NCBI RefSeq assembly: GCF_003987095.1
Contig: NZ_PIQA01000001.1
Coordinates: 248,001-312,000 of the forward strand
Direction: 5' to 3'
From: Idiomarina piscisalsi
GTDB lineage: Bacteria; Pseudomonadota; Gammaproteobacteria; Enterobacterales; Alteromonadaceae
Length of the DNA: 64,000 nucleotides
The notes beneath the pieces are model-generated. The model had not been told where the DNA came from. It ran no database searches and saw only the letters and a list, made by a program, of their open reading frames with translations. This document shows positions 36,567 to 45,471 of the stretch, piece after piece (the stretch's first letter is position 1; each line of letters opens with the position of its first letter). Position numbers and translations under genes: made by a program.

Positions 36567-39500
36567 TTATTCTTCAGCCTGTTTGGGTGGGAATATCTTT
36601 CTCACCACATAGAAGAATAGGGGCACAAAGAATATTGCCAATACTGTACCACCAATCATACCGCCGATAACCCCGGTACCGATAGCGTTACGACTTGCGG
36701 CACCCGCACCGTCACTTAAGGCCAATGGCATAACACCAAAGATAAAGGCAAGTGAGGTCATTAGAATAGGGCGCAGACGTAGTCTAACCGCTTCCATGGT
36801 GGCTTCGAGCAGCTCTTTACCTTGTGCTTGCAAGTCTTTGGCAAACTCAACAATGAGTATAGCGTTCCTTGCTGAGACCCCCACGGTCGTTAATAGACCG
36901 ACCTGGAAGTACACGTCGTTGGAAATACCGCGCAGCATCACCGCAACAACGGCACCTAAAATACCTAACGGAACAACCAGCATGACGGAGAATGGAATAG
37001 ACCAGCTCTCGTACAGTGCGGCCAGGAACAGGAATACAACTACAATAGAAACGGTATACAGTATTGGTGCAAAGTTGCCGGACTGGCGCTCCTGTAACGA
37101 AATACCTGTCCACTCAAAACCAATACCCGGCGGCAATTGAGCAATTAAGTTCTCAATTTCCGTCATGGCTTCACCGGTACTGATACCAGGAGCTGCCTGA
37201 CCTTGAATTTCCAGTGCGGCAACGCCGTTATAACTCTCCACCCGCTGCGGACCATAGGTCCATTCCCAGCTTGAGAAGGAGCTGAAGGGCACCATATCGC
37301 CTTGGTTATTGCGTACGTACCACTCGTTAATGTCTTCAGGCAGCATGCGGTCGTCAGCTTCACCTTGTAGGTACACTTTTTTGACGCGGCCACGATCAAT
37401 GAAGTCATTAACGTAGGCAGAGCCCCAGGCGGTGCTCAGAGTGTCATTAATACTAGCTATGGTCAGACCTAAGGCTTGTGCTTTTTCAAAGTCGATATCA
37501 ATACGCAGCTGCGGCGCATCGGGTAAGCCATTAGGGCGAACCTGTACTAATTTCTCGTTCTGAGATGCCATTCCCAGCAATTGGTTACGGGCTTCAATAA
37601 GGCCCGCATGACCAATGTTGCCACGATCTTGCAGGAACAGGTTGAAACCACTGGAAACACCTAACTCGGGAATAGGTGGCAGGTTAAAGGCAAAAACCAT
37701 GGCTTCTTTAATACCCGCAAAGAATCCAAAAGCACGACCAATAACCGCATCGACGCTTTGGCTCTCGTTACGCTCGTCCCAGTCTTTCAGGCGAACGAAG
37801 GCGATACCATTGGCTTGACTGCGTCCTGAGAAACTAAAACCAACGACGGAGAATACCGATTGTACTGCGTCTTCCTGGTTCAGGTAGTAGTTTTCTATCT
37901 TATCCATAGTCTCGACCGATTGCTCAAGCGTTGAGCCAACCGGAAGTTGCATCTGCGTTAAGAAAACACCACGGTCTTCATCGGGCAGGAATGCAGCGGG
38001 CAGACGAGTAAATAAGAAAACCAGTACGCCAATAATACCTAAATAAATCAGCCCGAAACGCATGGTACGACGCAAGATATAATGGATAGAATTGGTATAC
38101 TTCACCGTCCACTTTTCCAAAGTGCGGTTAAACCAGCCTAATGGGCCCCAGCCGTCGTTTTTGTCGTGCTTCACTGGTTTTAACAATGTTGCACACAGCG
38201 CCGGCGAGAAAATAATGGCAACCATGACCGAAAGTCCCATTGAGGTAATGATAGTCAATGAGAATTGTCGGTAAACGGCGCCGGTTGAGCCCGGGAAGAA
38301 GGCCATAGGTGCGAATACTGCGGCCATGACGACACCAATGGCTATTAATGCGCCGGTAATTTGCCCCATAGACTTAATGGTGGCTTGTTTAGGAGACAAA
38401 CCCTCCTCGGACATAAGCCGCTCAACGTTCTCGACAACAACGATGGCGTCATCCACCAGGAGACCTATCGATAGCACCATACCGAACATGGTTAATGTGT
38501 TTATCGAGAAGCCTGCCAGGGATAAAACACCCATAGTACCGAGAATAACCACCGGTATGGCAAGGGTAGGGATAAGTGTCGCCCGTAGGTTCTGCAGGAA
38601 GACAAACATGAGCAGGAACACCAGAATAATGGCTTCTATTAGTACCTGCGCAACCTCTGAAATTGAAATTTTGATAAACGGCGTGGTGTCATAAGCGGTC
38701 ACCATTTCCATGCCGTCAGGGAAAAACTCTTTCAATTCCTCTATGCGGGCATTAACGGCCTCAGCTGTCTCAAGCGCATTAGCTCCCGTTTGCAGGTTAA
38801 TAGCAAGACCGGTTGCGGGCTTACCATTATAATTGGCTTCAATCGAGTAGTTCTCAGCACCTTTCTCGACACGCGCAACGTCTTTTAAGCGCACCTGAGA
38901 GCCGTCCGGCATAACTTTCAGAGTGATATTTTCAAACTCTGAAACCTCTGATAAGCGTGTTTGAGCAATAATGGTCGCATTCAGTTGTTGACCGTCAATT
39001 GCTGGTGTACCACCGAGTTCACCGGCAGCGACCTGAGCGTTCTGTGCACGTATTGACGACTTAAGGTCGTCCATGGTCATGCCGTAGTTAACCAGCGCTG
39101 ATGGGTCAACCCAGATACGCATGGCGTAAGGCGCGCCAAACAACTGGACGTTACCAACACCGGTTGTCCTCGCAATAGGATCCTGAATATTGGAGGCAAT
39201 GTAGTCACTTAAATCGGTTTGGGTATAGCGATCGTCGGTTGCGACCAGCGCCAAAACCATTAAGAAAGAGCTACTGGACTTACTGACGGTAATGCCCTGT
39301 GCCTGTACTTCCTGAGGCAGCTGTGGCGTTGCCTGGGAAAGCTTATTTTGCACCTGTACTTGCGCAATGTCCGGATCTGTACCGGACGCAAAGGTCAGGC
39401 TGATAGTCGCGTTACCAAAGTTACTTTGCGAGGAGAAGTAGAGCAGGTTGTCGATACCTGTCATATTCTGCTCAATGACTTTGGTTACAGTATCAGACAC

Positions 39501-39668
39501 GGTTTCCGCGTTTGCGCCAGGGTAGTTGACTTGTATTTCAACTGCCGGTGGCGCAATGGTCGGGTACTGGGCTACCGGTAGCTGAATAGTCGCAATGGCA
39601 CCTGCCATCATGACCAACAGCGCGATAACCCAGGCAAATATGGGTCGATTAATAAAAAACTTAGCCAT
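36567..39668 (-). CDS. acrB: RND multidrug efflux transporter, AcrB/MexB type
   Basis: Proton-driven inner-membrane pump of the HAE1 family, exporting drugs, bile salts and similar compounds through a tripartite complex. Seen: 1033 residues (AcrB 1049), N-terminal [15 protein letters not shown], the proton-relay Asp pair in [13 protein letters not shown] on TM4, and two large periplasmic loops with the phenylalanine-rich pocket regions. It follows the adaptor gene by 11 bases on the minus strand. No outer-membrane TolC-like gene is adjacent, as in E. coli acrAB. Exact substrate range cannot be inferred. Confidence 0.94.
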   Translation of the reverse strand: MAKFFINRPIFAWVIALLVMMAGAIATIQLPVAQYPTIAPPAVEIQVNYPGANAETVSDTVTKVIEQNMTGIDNLLYFSSQSNFGNATISLTFASGTDPDIAQVQVQNKLSQATPQLPQEVQAQGITVSKSSSSFLMVLALVATDDRYTQTDLSDYIASNIQDPIARTTGVGNVQLFGAPYAMRIWVDPSALVNYGMTMDDLKSSIRAQNAQVAAGELGGTPAIDGQQLNATIIAQTRLSEVSEFENITLKVMPDGSQVRLKDVARVEKGAENYSIEANYNGKPATGLAINLQTGANALETAEAVNARIEELKEFFPDGMEMVTAYDTTPFIKISISEVAQVLIEAIILVFLLMFVFLQNLRATLIPTLAIPVVILGTMGVLSLAGFSINTLTMFGMVLSIGLLVDDAIVVVENVERLMSEEGLSPKQATIKSMGQITGALIAIGVVMAAVFAPMAFFPGSTGAVYRQFSLTIITSMGLSVMVAIIFSPALCATLLKPVKHDKNDGWGPLGWFNRTLEKWTVKYTNSIHYILRRTMRFGLIYLGIIGVLVFLFTRLPAAFLPDEDRGVFLTQMQLPVGSTLEQSVETMDKIENYYLNQEDAVQSVFSVVGFSFSGRSQANGIAFVRLKDWDERNESQSVDAVIGRAFGFFAGIKEAMVFAFNLPPIPELGVSSGFNLFLQDRGNIGHAGLIEARNQLLGMASQNEKLVQVRPNGLPDAPQLRIDIDFEKAQALGLTIASINDTLSTAWGSAYVNDFIDRGRVKKVYLQGEADDRMLPEDINEWYVRNNQGDMVPFSSFSSWEWTYGPQRVESYNGVAALEIQGQAAPGISTGEAMTEIENLIAQLPPGIGFEWTGISLQERQSGNFAPILYTVSIVVVFLFLAALYESWSIPFSVMLVVPLGILGAVVAVMLRGISNDVYFQVGLLTTVGVSARNAILIVEFAKDLQAQGKELLEATMEAVRLRLRPILMTSLAFIFGVMPLALSDGAGAASRNAIGTGVIGGMIGGTVLAIFFVPLFFYVVRKIFPPKQAEE

Positions 39669-39679
39669 TGATGAATCCT

Positions 39680-40831
39680 TTACTGCTGTTCATTAGAGGC
39701 AGAGTTCGAAATTTGGACCGTTGCGCCCGGACGAACTTTCTGAAGGCCTGAGGTGATAACGGTGTCGCCCTCTTTAACGCCATCTTTGACTAACCAGTCA
39801 CTGCCAATGGCTCGCTCGGTAGTTATCATGCGCTGTTCTACCTTGTTGTCGTCGTTGACGATCATGACATAAGGGCGACCTCGCGGATCACGAGTCACCG
39901 CTTTTTGCGGCAGTAACAGGGCAGTGTTGATAGTACCTTCACTAACAGCAGCTCTAACAAACATGCCCGGATACAGAGTTTTATCCGGATTAGGGAAAAC
40001 GGCTCTTAACAAAATAGCGCCGGTATCTTCCTCAACGCTTACCTCTGAAAACAGCAATTCGCCTTCCTGATCAAAGTCTAAACCGTTCAGTTTTAAACGA
40101 ACCGGCGCATTGCCCGACTCGTTGGCTTCAATGCGGCCGGACTGAATGTCTGCCTGAAGTTGCATGAACTGCTTGCTGGATTGGCTGATATCAACATAAA
40201 TAGGATCAAGCTGGTTGATAGTCACTAGCGGCTCTTGCTGAGAAGCAGTAACCAAGGCGCCTTCAGTAAAGTTTGAACGACCAATAATGCCGTTAATAGG
40301 CGCGTTTACTTTGGTGTATTCGAGGTTTATGCGAGCGTTTTTAAGCTGTGCTTCAGCCAGTGCCACTGCCGCTTTATTCTGAAAGTAAGTCGCTTCGGCA
40401 CTGTCGAATTCGTCCTGACTGACTGCGTTTTCTTCAATGAGCTCCTTGAAGCGGTTATAGCGAAGTTCTGAGCTGCGTAAAACGGCTTTTGCGCGCTGTA
40501 CTTCAGCCTCTGCACTGGCTAATTCTGCTTCGTAAGTTGCCGGGTCAATTTGATACAACTGTTGACCTTTCTCGACGAAAGTACCTTCTTCGAACGTTCG
40601 TTCTAAAAGTACACCACTGACTTGCGGGCGAACCTCAGCAACGCGAAATGCTGCAGTACGGCCAGGGAGTTCGGTGCTTAGCTCGAGTGCTTCAGGTTTT
40701 ACCGTTATAACATCGACCTGCGGAGCTTGTTGTTGCTGACCTTGCTGCGGTGCGTCACCACAGCCGGTTAAGACTGTGGTTGCTAAAATGCCCGCTGCGA
40801 ATAACGGCGCAATTTGAAAGCGCTTTTTCAT
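39680..40831 (-). CDS. acrA: RND efflux periplasmic adaptor lipoprotein, AcrA type
   Basis: Membrane fusion protein linking the AcrB-like pump to an outer-membrane channel. Seen: lipobox LTGC (Cys24), Gln-rich linker, lipoyl-like half-motifs, a helical hairpin with heptads (about 95-165), and a beta-barrel domain with [10 protein letters not shown]. The ATG at 40831 gives 383 residues and places the signal peptide at the N-terminus; AGAGGT precedes it. The longer frame from 40879 would run through the operator and is rejected. Confidence 0.93.
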   Translation of the reverse strand: MKKRFQIAPLFAAGILATTVLTGCGDAPQQGQQQQAPQVDVITVKPEALELSTELPGRTAAFRVAEVRPQVSGVLLERTFEEGTFVEKGQQLYQIDPATYEAELASAEAEVQRAKAVLRSSELRYNRFKELIEENAVSQDEFDSAEATYFQNKAAVALAEAQLKNARINLEYTKVNAPINGIIGRSNFTEGALVTASQQEPLVTINQLDPIYVDISQSSKQFMQLQADIQSGRIEANESGNAPVRLKLNGLDFDQEGELLFSEVSVEEDTGAILLRAVFPNPDKTLYPGMFVRAAVSEGTINTALLLPQKAVTRDPRGRPYVMIVNDDNKVEQRMITTERAIGSDWLVKDGVKEGDTVITSGLQKVRPGATVQISNSASNEQQ

Positions 40832-40875
40832 CAAAATACCTCTAGCTTGTCCATTTTTAAATACCGCAGAATTAT

Positions 40876-40893
40876 ACATACATTCATGTATGT
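40876..40893. promoter_or_regulatory. AcrR-type operator upstream of acrAB
   Basis: ACATACAT-TC-ATGTATGT is an 18-bp palindrome with 8-bp perfect arms, 45 bp before the acrA-like start codon. It shares the TACATACATT half-site of the E. coli acrAB operator bound by the TetR-family repressor AcrR (known from E. coli). No TetR-family gene lies next to it in this window. Confidence 0.7.
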
Positions 40894-40901
40894 TTGTAAA
40901 A

Positions 40902-41918
40902 CTATTCCTCGACAGTTAAGACGATTTTGCCAATCGTTTTATGCGTTTCTAACGCCGAATGCGCCTTTCTCAGATTCTCGGCATTCATGGGTCCAAAATT
41001 CTGACCCAACGTCGAGCGTACCTGATGGTTGTCGACTAAATTAGCAACGGATTGCAGTAGCTCTTGCTGCTTAATCATATCGTCGGTAGTAAACATTGAG
41101 CGGGTATACATGAACTCCCAATGCAAGCTAATGCTTTTCTGTTTCATCAGTCGAATATCAAGAGGGTCGGCCGGATCATCAATTAAGCTAAAACGGCCTT
41201 GCGGTGCCATAAACGCCATGCTTTGCTCGAAGTACTGCTCGCTGTGCGTGAGGCAAGCGACATCGGTCACCTGACCAATCCCCAGGTTTTCAATTTGCTC
41301 ACCTAATGGTTTGCTGTGATCGATAACATGATGTGCACCTAAGGCCTTGACCCACTGTTGAGACTCTGGGCGTGAAGCTGTTGCAATGACGGTAGCATTT
41401 GTCAGTTGTACTGCGAGTTGCGTGAGTATTGAACCAACACCGCCGGCACCACCTATAATGAGCAAATTACGCTTTTTGTTAGGTGAGGGCGCATCAATCT
41501 GTAAACGATCAAAGAGCAGCTCCCAGGCAGTAATAGTTGTTAAAGGCATAGCTGCTGCTTGAGTATCATCTAATGTATTTGGGGCGTGTGAAACAATACG
41601 ACAATCAACCGCTTGATACTCAGCATTACAGCCGGGACGGGTTAAGTCGCCGGCATACCAGACACGGTCACCGACGCTAAAACCTTTCACTTTGCTTCCG
41701 GTTTCAACCACTTCTCCAACAGCGTCCCAACCAATCACTTTATGACCCGAATCGGGCTCGGCACGCATTCTGATTTTGGTATCCACCGGATTAACGGCAA
41801 TTGCTTTAACCTTAACCAGTAAGTCATGGTCACCGGCAGTGGGTTTGTCAATTTCGATATCTTCCAAAGACTTAGGGTCATCAATGGGAAGAGAGCGTTG
41901 GTATCCGACAGCACGCAT
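40902..41918 (-). CDS. MDR-family alcohol dehydrogenase/quinone oxidoreductase-like protein
   Basis: NADPH-dependent medium-chain reductase. Seen: GroES-like N-terminal domain with VKAIAVNPVDTKIR and GWDAVGEVVETG, and a Rossmann domain with IIGGAGGVGSILTQLA (nucleotide-binding glycines about 155-165). The cysteine set of zinc-dependent alcohol dehydrogenases is absent, so it is zinc-free despite the usual family name (zinc-binding alcohol dehydrogenase family). Length 338. It ends 70 bases before the acrA-like start, so the operator lies in its wake. Substrate unknown; enones or quinones are possible. Confidence 0.85.
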   Translation of the reverse strand: MRAVGYQRSLPIDDPKSLEDIEIDKPTAGDHDLLVKVKAIAVNPVDTKIRMRAEPDSGHKVIGWDAVGEVVETGSKVKGFSVGDRVWYAGDLTRPGCNAEYQAVDCRIVSHAPNTLDDTQAAAMPLTTITAWELLFDRLQIDAPSPNKKRNLLIIGGAGGVGSILTQLAVQLTNATVIATASRPESQQWVKALGAHHVIDHSKPLGEQIENLGIGQVTDVACLTHSEQYFEQSMAFMAPQGRFSLIDDPADPLDIRLMKQKSISLHWEFMYTRSMFTTDDMIKQQELLQSVANLVDNHQVRSTLGQNFGPMNAENLRKAHSALETHKTIGKIVLTVEE

Positions 41919-42008
41919 CGTCTACTCCTTATTTCGGACGTTAAATGTTTTATATATACGCAGTTTAGGTCAAAACGATGACTCTGCGATGAAAGAAATT
42001 AGAAAGGA

Positions 42009-43019
42009 TTAGGCTGAGAAGCCACTTTTTTCCAGCTCCTTGGCAAACGCTGAAAGGGCATCGACCCCTTGAATATCTTCTTCTTGCAGATAAAGTTTGA
42101 AATTAGGCCACTGGGCAAACGTCTGTTCAATAGTCTCTAAATAGGTTTGCTCTTGTTCTTTACGCTTCGCCAGAAAACCGCCGTCTGCTGACTCAGGTAA
42201 TATACGATTCACGACTACCCCTGAAACCGGTAGTTTTTCTTCAGTAAGTGACTGTAATGCACGTCGAGTTTCGTTAATTGGCAAACGCTCAGGCGTTAGC
42301 ACGAACAAAATGCCGGTATAGTTCGGGTCCTGTAACAGTCGGCGAGTGCGTTGAAAAAGACGTTGTCGATTGAGTAATTGTTCGGTAATGGCTTTGGTTT
42401 TATCCGACATTCCGTCACTGGCGTTGTCAGACGGATCTGCCATTGGATTATTAATGTCCTTACCGGCCTTCGGTGACAAATGCTCCAAGACACTGCCGAA
42501 TTCCTCGGAGCGTTTTTGCGAGCGCAACATTCCTTGCGTCCAGGCTGCCATCGCTTCGGGGAGGGATAATAAACGTAACGTATGGCCGGTCGGCGCAGTA
42601 TCAAATACGAGCAAGTCGTAGTCTTGCTCGGCTTGGTCAATGATTTTGCAAATGCGCTCGAGCATAGCTGCTTCTTGCGCGCCTGGTGACTGCTGTGTCA
42701 GTCGCATTTGCCGTTCAATTTCAGGAAATAGGTCGGGGTTGGTAAAACGCTTCATTTGCGAGCTAACACGAGCAATGTGCTCTTTCACTTCTTTATCGGG
42801 ATCAATTTCCATAACCGTGAGGTTGTCAGAAACATGCTGCAAACGATCACCAATGTCCATATTGAAGACATCGGATAGACTGTGAGCCGGGTCAGTGGAT
42901 ACCAGTAACACCTTTTTGCTGTTCTTAGCAGCTAACATGGAAAGCGCGGACGAGACTGTTGTCTTGCCAACACCACCTTTACCACCAACAAGTAAGATTT
43001 TTTTACTGGATAACTGCAT
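42009..43019 (-). CDS. ArsA/Get3-like (TRC40 family) ATPase
   Basis: P-loop ATPase of the SIMIBI class. Seen: deviant Walker A GGKGGVGKTT at residues 12-21, STDPAHSLSD (switch I), DTAPTGHTLRLLSLP (switch II), and VVNRILPES for base recognition. One ATPase domain, 336 residues, like Get3 and single-domain bacterial ArsA homologues. There is no CxxC pair for zinc and no arsenite-binding cysteine cluster, and no ars genes lie nearby, so arsenite export is unlikely. It starts 35 bases after the Cys-Cys-tail gene and is co-directional with cstA. Function is unproved; a targeting or maturation role for the neighbours is inference. Confidence 0.85.
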   Translation of the reverse strand: MQLSSKKILLVGGKGGVGKTTVSSALSMLAAKNSKKVLLVSTDPAHSLSDVFNMDIGDRLQHVSDNLTVMEIDPDKEVKEHIARVSSQMKRFTNPDLFPEIERQMRLTQQSPGAQEAAMLERICKIIDQAEQDYDLLVFDTAPTGHTLRLLSLPEAMAAWTQGMLRSQKRSEEFGSVLEHLSPKAGKDINNPMADPSDNASDGMSDKTKAITEQLLNRQRLFQRTRRLLQDPNYTGILFVLTPERLPINETRRALQSLTEEKLPVSGVVVNRILPESADGGFLAKRKEQEQTYLETIEQTFAQWPNFKLYLQEEDIQGVDALSAFAKELEKSGFSA

Positions 43020-43054
43020 ACAACGAGCTCTTTAGTGGAGGGTGAAAAAATTGA

Positions 43055-43333
43055 CTAGCAGCAACGGAAGTGATCAAGCGGTGAGTGCTCCATCCCCATT
43101 CGTTTGTGCCATTCGTGAAAGCGTTCAAGCATTAACGGTTGTAATTCTAATGTGTAATAGGCGGCCGGATTCGGCACGCCCATTATCTCGGAGTAAACTA
43201 AGAGCATGAACAAGTCATCTTCATCACGTTTAGCGCGAGCAATGGCAGAGCGGTAGGGCGCGTTATAAAACTCGTTTACCAACTCGCCTGCTCGGCTGAA
43301 CCAACGTTTTACCGAATGAATGTTCATGCTCAT
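43055..43333 (-). CDS. Small CstA-associated protein ending in Arg-Cys-Cys
   Basis: Ninety-two residues, soluble-looking and helical, rich in aromatic and charged residues, with the last three residues Arg-Cys-Cys. It lies 5 bases after the cstA stop. In E. coli the CstA and BtsT transporters are followed by the small proteins YbdD and YjiX, which, as I recall their sequences, also end in Arg-Cys-Cys, but the rest of this protein does not resemble them. I recall a family name of the form cory-CC-star used in public annotation for such proteins; that is unverified here. Start may be Met1 or Met3. Likely an accessory factor of CstA; mechanism unknown. Confidence 0.75.
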   Translation of the reverse strand: MSMNIHSVKRWFSRAGELVNEFYNAPYRSAIARAKRDEDDLFMLLVYSEIMGVPNPAAYYTLELQPLMLERFHEWHKRMGMEHSPLDHFRCC

Positions 43334-43338
43334 GTTTA

Positions 43339-45021
43339 TTACCCTTTTGTGTTCTCCGCTTTTTGTTCCTTTTTAATTTTCGACAAACTGGCACTTGCTT
43401 CCAAAGCTATCCAGATAGCTGCTACCAGAACCACCAAATCGAGCGTTAACAGGAACCAGTCGCCTTTATCGTAGAAGCCTTTCAACTGAACAATAAGTGC
43501 GAACACTGTCATTATTAACAAGAAAATAAGCGGTAATAACGTGTAGTACATTGGACGACCTAAGCGCACCAGCATAACGGTAATAACCAAGAGTGTCAGA
43601 CCGGCAAGCAGTTGGTTGGTCGTACCGAACAGAGGCCAAATTAACAAGCCACCAGAACCATCGGCACCACCTGCACCAAACGCCAGTAATAAGCATGAGC
43701 CTACCGCCAGCAGGGTTGCTGGTAAGGCTTTTTGCATCCAGCGAATGTTATATAAACCACCCCATTCCTGGAAGATGTAACGTTGCAGGCGCAGACCGGT
43801 ATCCATAGTTGTACCTGCAAAGAGGACAGCCATTACTGTCAGTAAGGTTTCGGCAATGTCAGCCTCAAGGCCTATCCCCTGACTAATGATGTTTGCGCCA
43901 CCTTCAACGAAGGCCGCAACACCACCTTGGCCGAAAGAAGAGTATACTGCTTCCCAGTCAGCCAGTGTTGCGAAACCTGCTGTCGCCGCAATAATGGTTG
44001 CCAGCGACAGCGAGCCTTCGCCAATGGCGCCAAAATAACCGACAAACCGGGCGTCTGTTTCTTTATCGAGCTGCTTAGAGGTGGTTCCCGAAGCAACCAA
44101 ACCGTGGAAGCCGGAAATTGCGCCACAGGCAATGGTAACAAAGAGCAACGGCAGCATGGATGGCGTGCCTTCAGGCGTATTGGTGTTAAATGCCGGAGCC
44201 GAAATCTCTGGCCCTAATAACAAGGTAGCGCCGTAAAGAAGAATCAGGCCAATAAACAGCTGCAGGCCGTTAATGTAGTCACGCGGTTGCAATAACATCC
44301 AAACTGGCAGTAGTGAAGCAATAGCCGCGTAACCAAATAAAATAAGAACCCATTGAGCGTTATCGCTGACACCCATAACAGTCTCAGGCAGTTCCAGCGG
44401 CACAGAAGGACCAACCCAAATAAGCAGATATAGGGCTATAACGCCTAACACAGATACTGCGCCCAGGCCCATCCATTTTCGGAAGATTATTTGACCAATA
44501 ATCAGTGCCACAAAAATAGCACCCCAGACCGGCACCACTGAACTCGAGAACTTAATTAGCAAACCTGAGATAGCAGTCGCGAATACGGCGTTAACCATCA
44601 ACAAGACCAAGAAGATGACTATCATGAATAGCGTTTGAGAGCGCTTACCGACAACATCACCTGTCAAGTTACCAATAGACTTAGCTTTGTTACGGTTACT
44701 TGCCCAAATAGCGCCAGCGTCATGAACACCTGCGAAGAAAATAGTACCGAAAACCACCCAAAGGAAAGCGGGTACCCAGCCCCAAATTACAGCGATAGCC
44801 GGACCGATAATAGGAGCGGCACCTGCAACAGAAGTAAAATGGTGTCCCCAAAGTACGTATTTATTGGTCGGAACAAAGTCGACGCCGTCTTCGAGTTCGT
44901 GGGCGGGGGTTTTGAAGTTAGGATCAAGCTTAAAGATTTTTTCGGCAATGAATTTCGAGTAAAACACATAACCGAGAAACATTGCGCCTAAACCTAAAAG
45001 CATCATGACGATAGCGTTCAT
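43339..45021 (-). CDS. cstA: Carbon starvation protein CstA-family transporter
   Basis: Inner-membrane transporter; E. coli CstA is linked to peptide and pyruvate uptake during carbon starvation (family knowledge). Seen: about 16 hydrophobic segments, the family motifs GHHFTSVAGAAPIIGPA, GTIFFAGVHDAGAIWAS and GTTNQLLAGL. At 560 residues it is shorter than E. coli CstA (701), lacking part of the C-terminal region. GAGG lies 8 bases before the ATG. It heads a three-gene run with the Cys-Cys-tail protein and the ArsA-like ATPase. Fits a cell using amino acids and pyruvate. Confidence 0.92.
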   Translation of the reverse strand: MNAIVMMLLGLGAMFLGYVFYSKFIAEKIFKLDPNFKTPAHELEDGVDFVPTNKYVLWGHHFTSVAGAAPIIGPAIAVIWGWVPAFLWVVFGTIFFAGVHDAGAIWASNRNKAKSIGNLTGDVVGKRSQTLFMIVIFLVLLMVNAVFATAISGLLIKFSSSVVPVWGAIFVALIIGQIIFRKWMGLGAVSVLGVIALYLLIWVGPSVPLELPETVMGVSDNAQWVLILFGYAAIASLLPVWMLLQPRDYINGLQLFIGLILLYGATLLLGPEISAPAFNTNTPEGTPSMLPLLFVTIACGAISGFHGLVASGTTSKQLDKETDARFVGYFGAIGEGSLSLATIIAATAGFATLADWEAVYSSFGQGGVAAFVEGGANIISQGIGLEADIAETLLTVMAVLFAGTTMDTGLRLQRYIFQEWGGLYNIRWMQKALPATLLAVGSCLLLAFGAGGADGSGGLLIWPLFGTTNQLLAGLTLLVITVMLVRLGRPMYYTLLPLIFLLIMTVFALIVQLKGFYDKGDWFLLTLDLVVLVAAIWIALEASASLSKIKKEQKAENTKG

Positions 45022-45141
45022 GGCGTTAGCCTCGTTTTTATTGGGTTAGAAGGACATTGATCGAATATCACCGCTAGTGTAGCGCATATTCAATAATACT
45101 GTGCATTCGACCAATGTCTAATTGTTTGTCTAACCTCCTAA

Positions 45142-45312
45142 CTACCTACCCGGGCCTTTTACCAGCCGAACGACAAGAGATATCGCAAACAGAATGATGA
45201 ATATGTAGAAGATGATTTTGGCAATTTCAGCGGCGGCACCTGCTATTCCACCAAAGCCAAATACGGCAGCGATTACAGCGACAATTAAGAATATTAGTAC
45301 CCAACGTAACAT
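45142..45312 (-). CDS. DUF1328 (YtjA-family) small membrane protein
   Basis: Fifty-six residues: M-L-R-W at the start, two hydrophobic segments separated by the [15 protein letters not shown] hinge, and a short basic end. These are the hallmarks of DUF1328/YtjA proteins, whose function is unknown; they are often stress-induced. GAGGTG lies before the ATG. It stands alone between cstA and the M14 peptidase gene. Confidence 0.88.
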   Translation of the reverse strand: MLRWVLIFLIVAVIAAVFGFGGIAGAAAEIAKIIFYIFIILFAISLVVRLVKGPGR

Positions 45313-45413
45313 AAGCACCTCTTTTTTATGAGATTTTAAGTGTCACTAGTTAAGGTAGACCAGTATTTTTGGCTTTGCCAGCAAAGGAAATGTAAAGATA
45401 AAGGCGGTTGAGA

Positions 45414-45448
45414 GAAAAAGTCACTGCCCGTTGAGGACAGGCAGTGAC
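45414..45448 (-). terminator. Rho-independent terminator after the M14 peptidase gene
   Basis: GTCACTGCC (45420-45428) and GGCAGTGAC (45440-45448) form a perfect 9-bp stem; on the minus strand a T-run (bases 45419-45415) follows. It is 24 bases beyond the peptidase stop. Confidence 0.88.
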
Positions 45449-45471
45449 AGCTTTAAAGGGGTTAAAAAGCC

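Noticed and set aside
40832-40879. Longer N-terminus for the AcrA-like protein
   Set aside because: It would put the signal peptide inside the protein and run through the operator; ATG 40831 is preceded by AGAGGT.
42009-43019. Arsenite-export ATPase ArsA
   Set aside because: Single ATPase domain, no arsenite-binding cysteines and no ars genes nearby; context is cstA.
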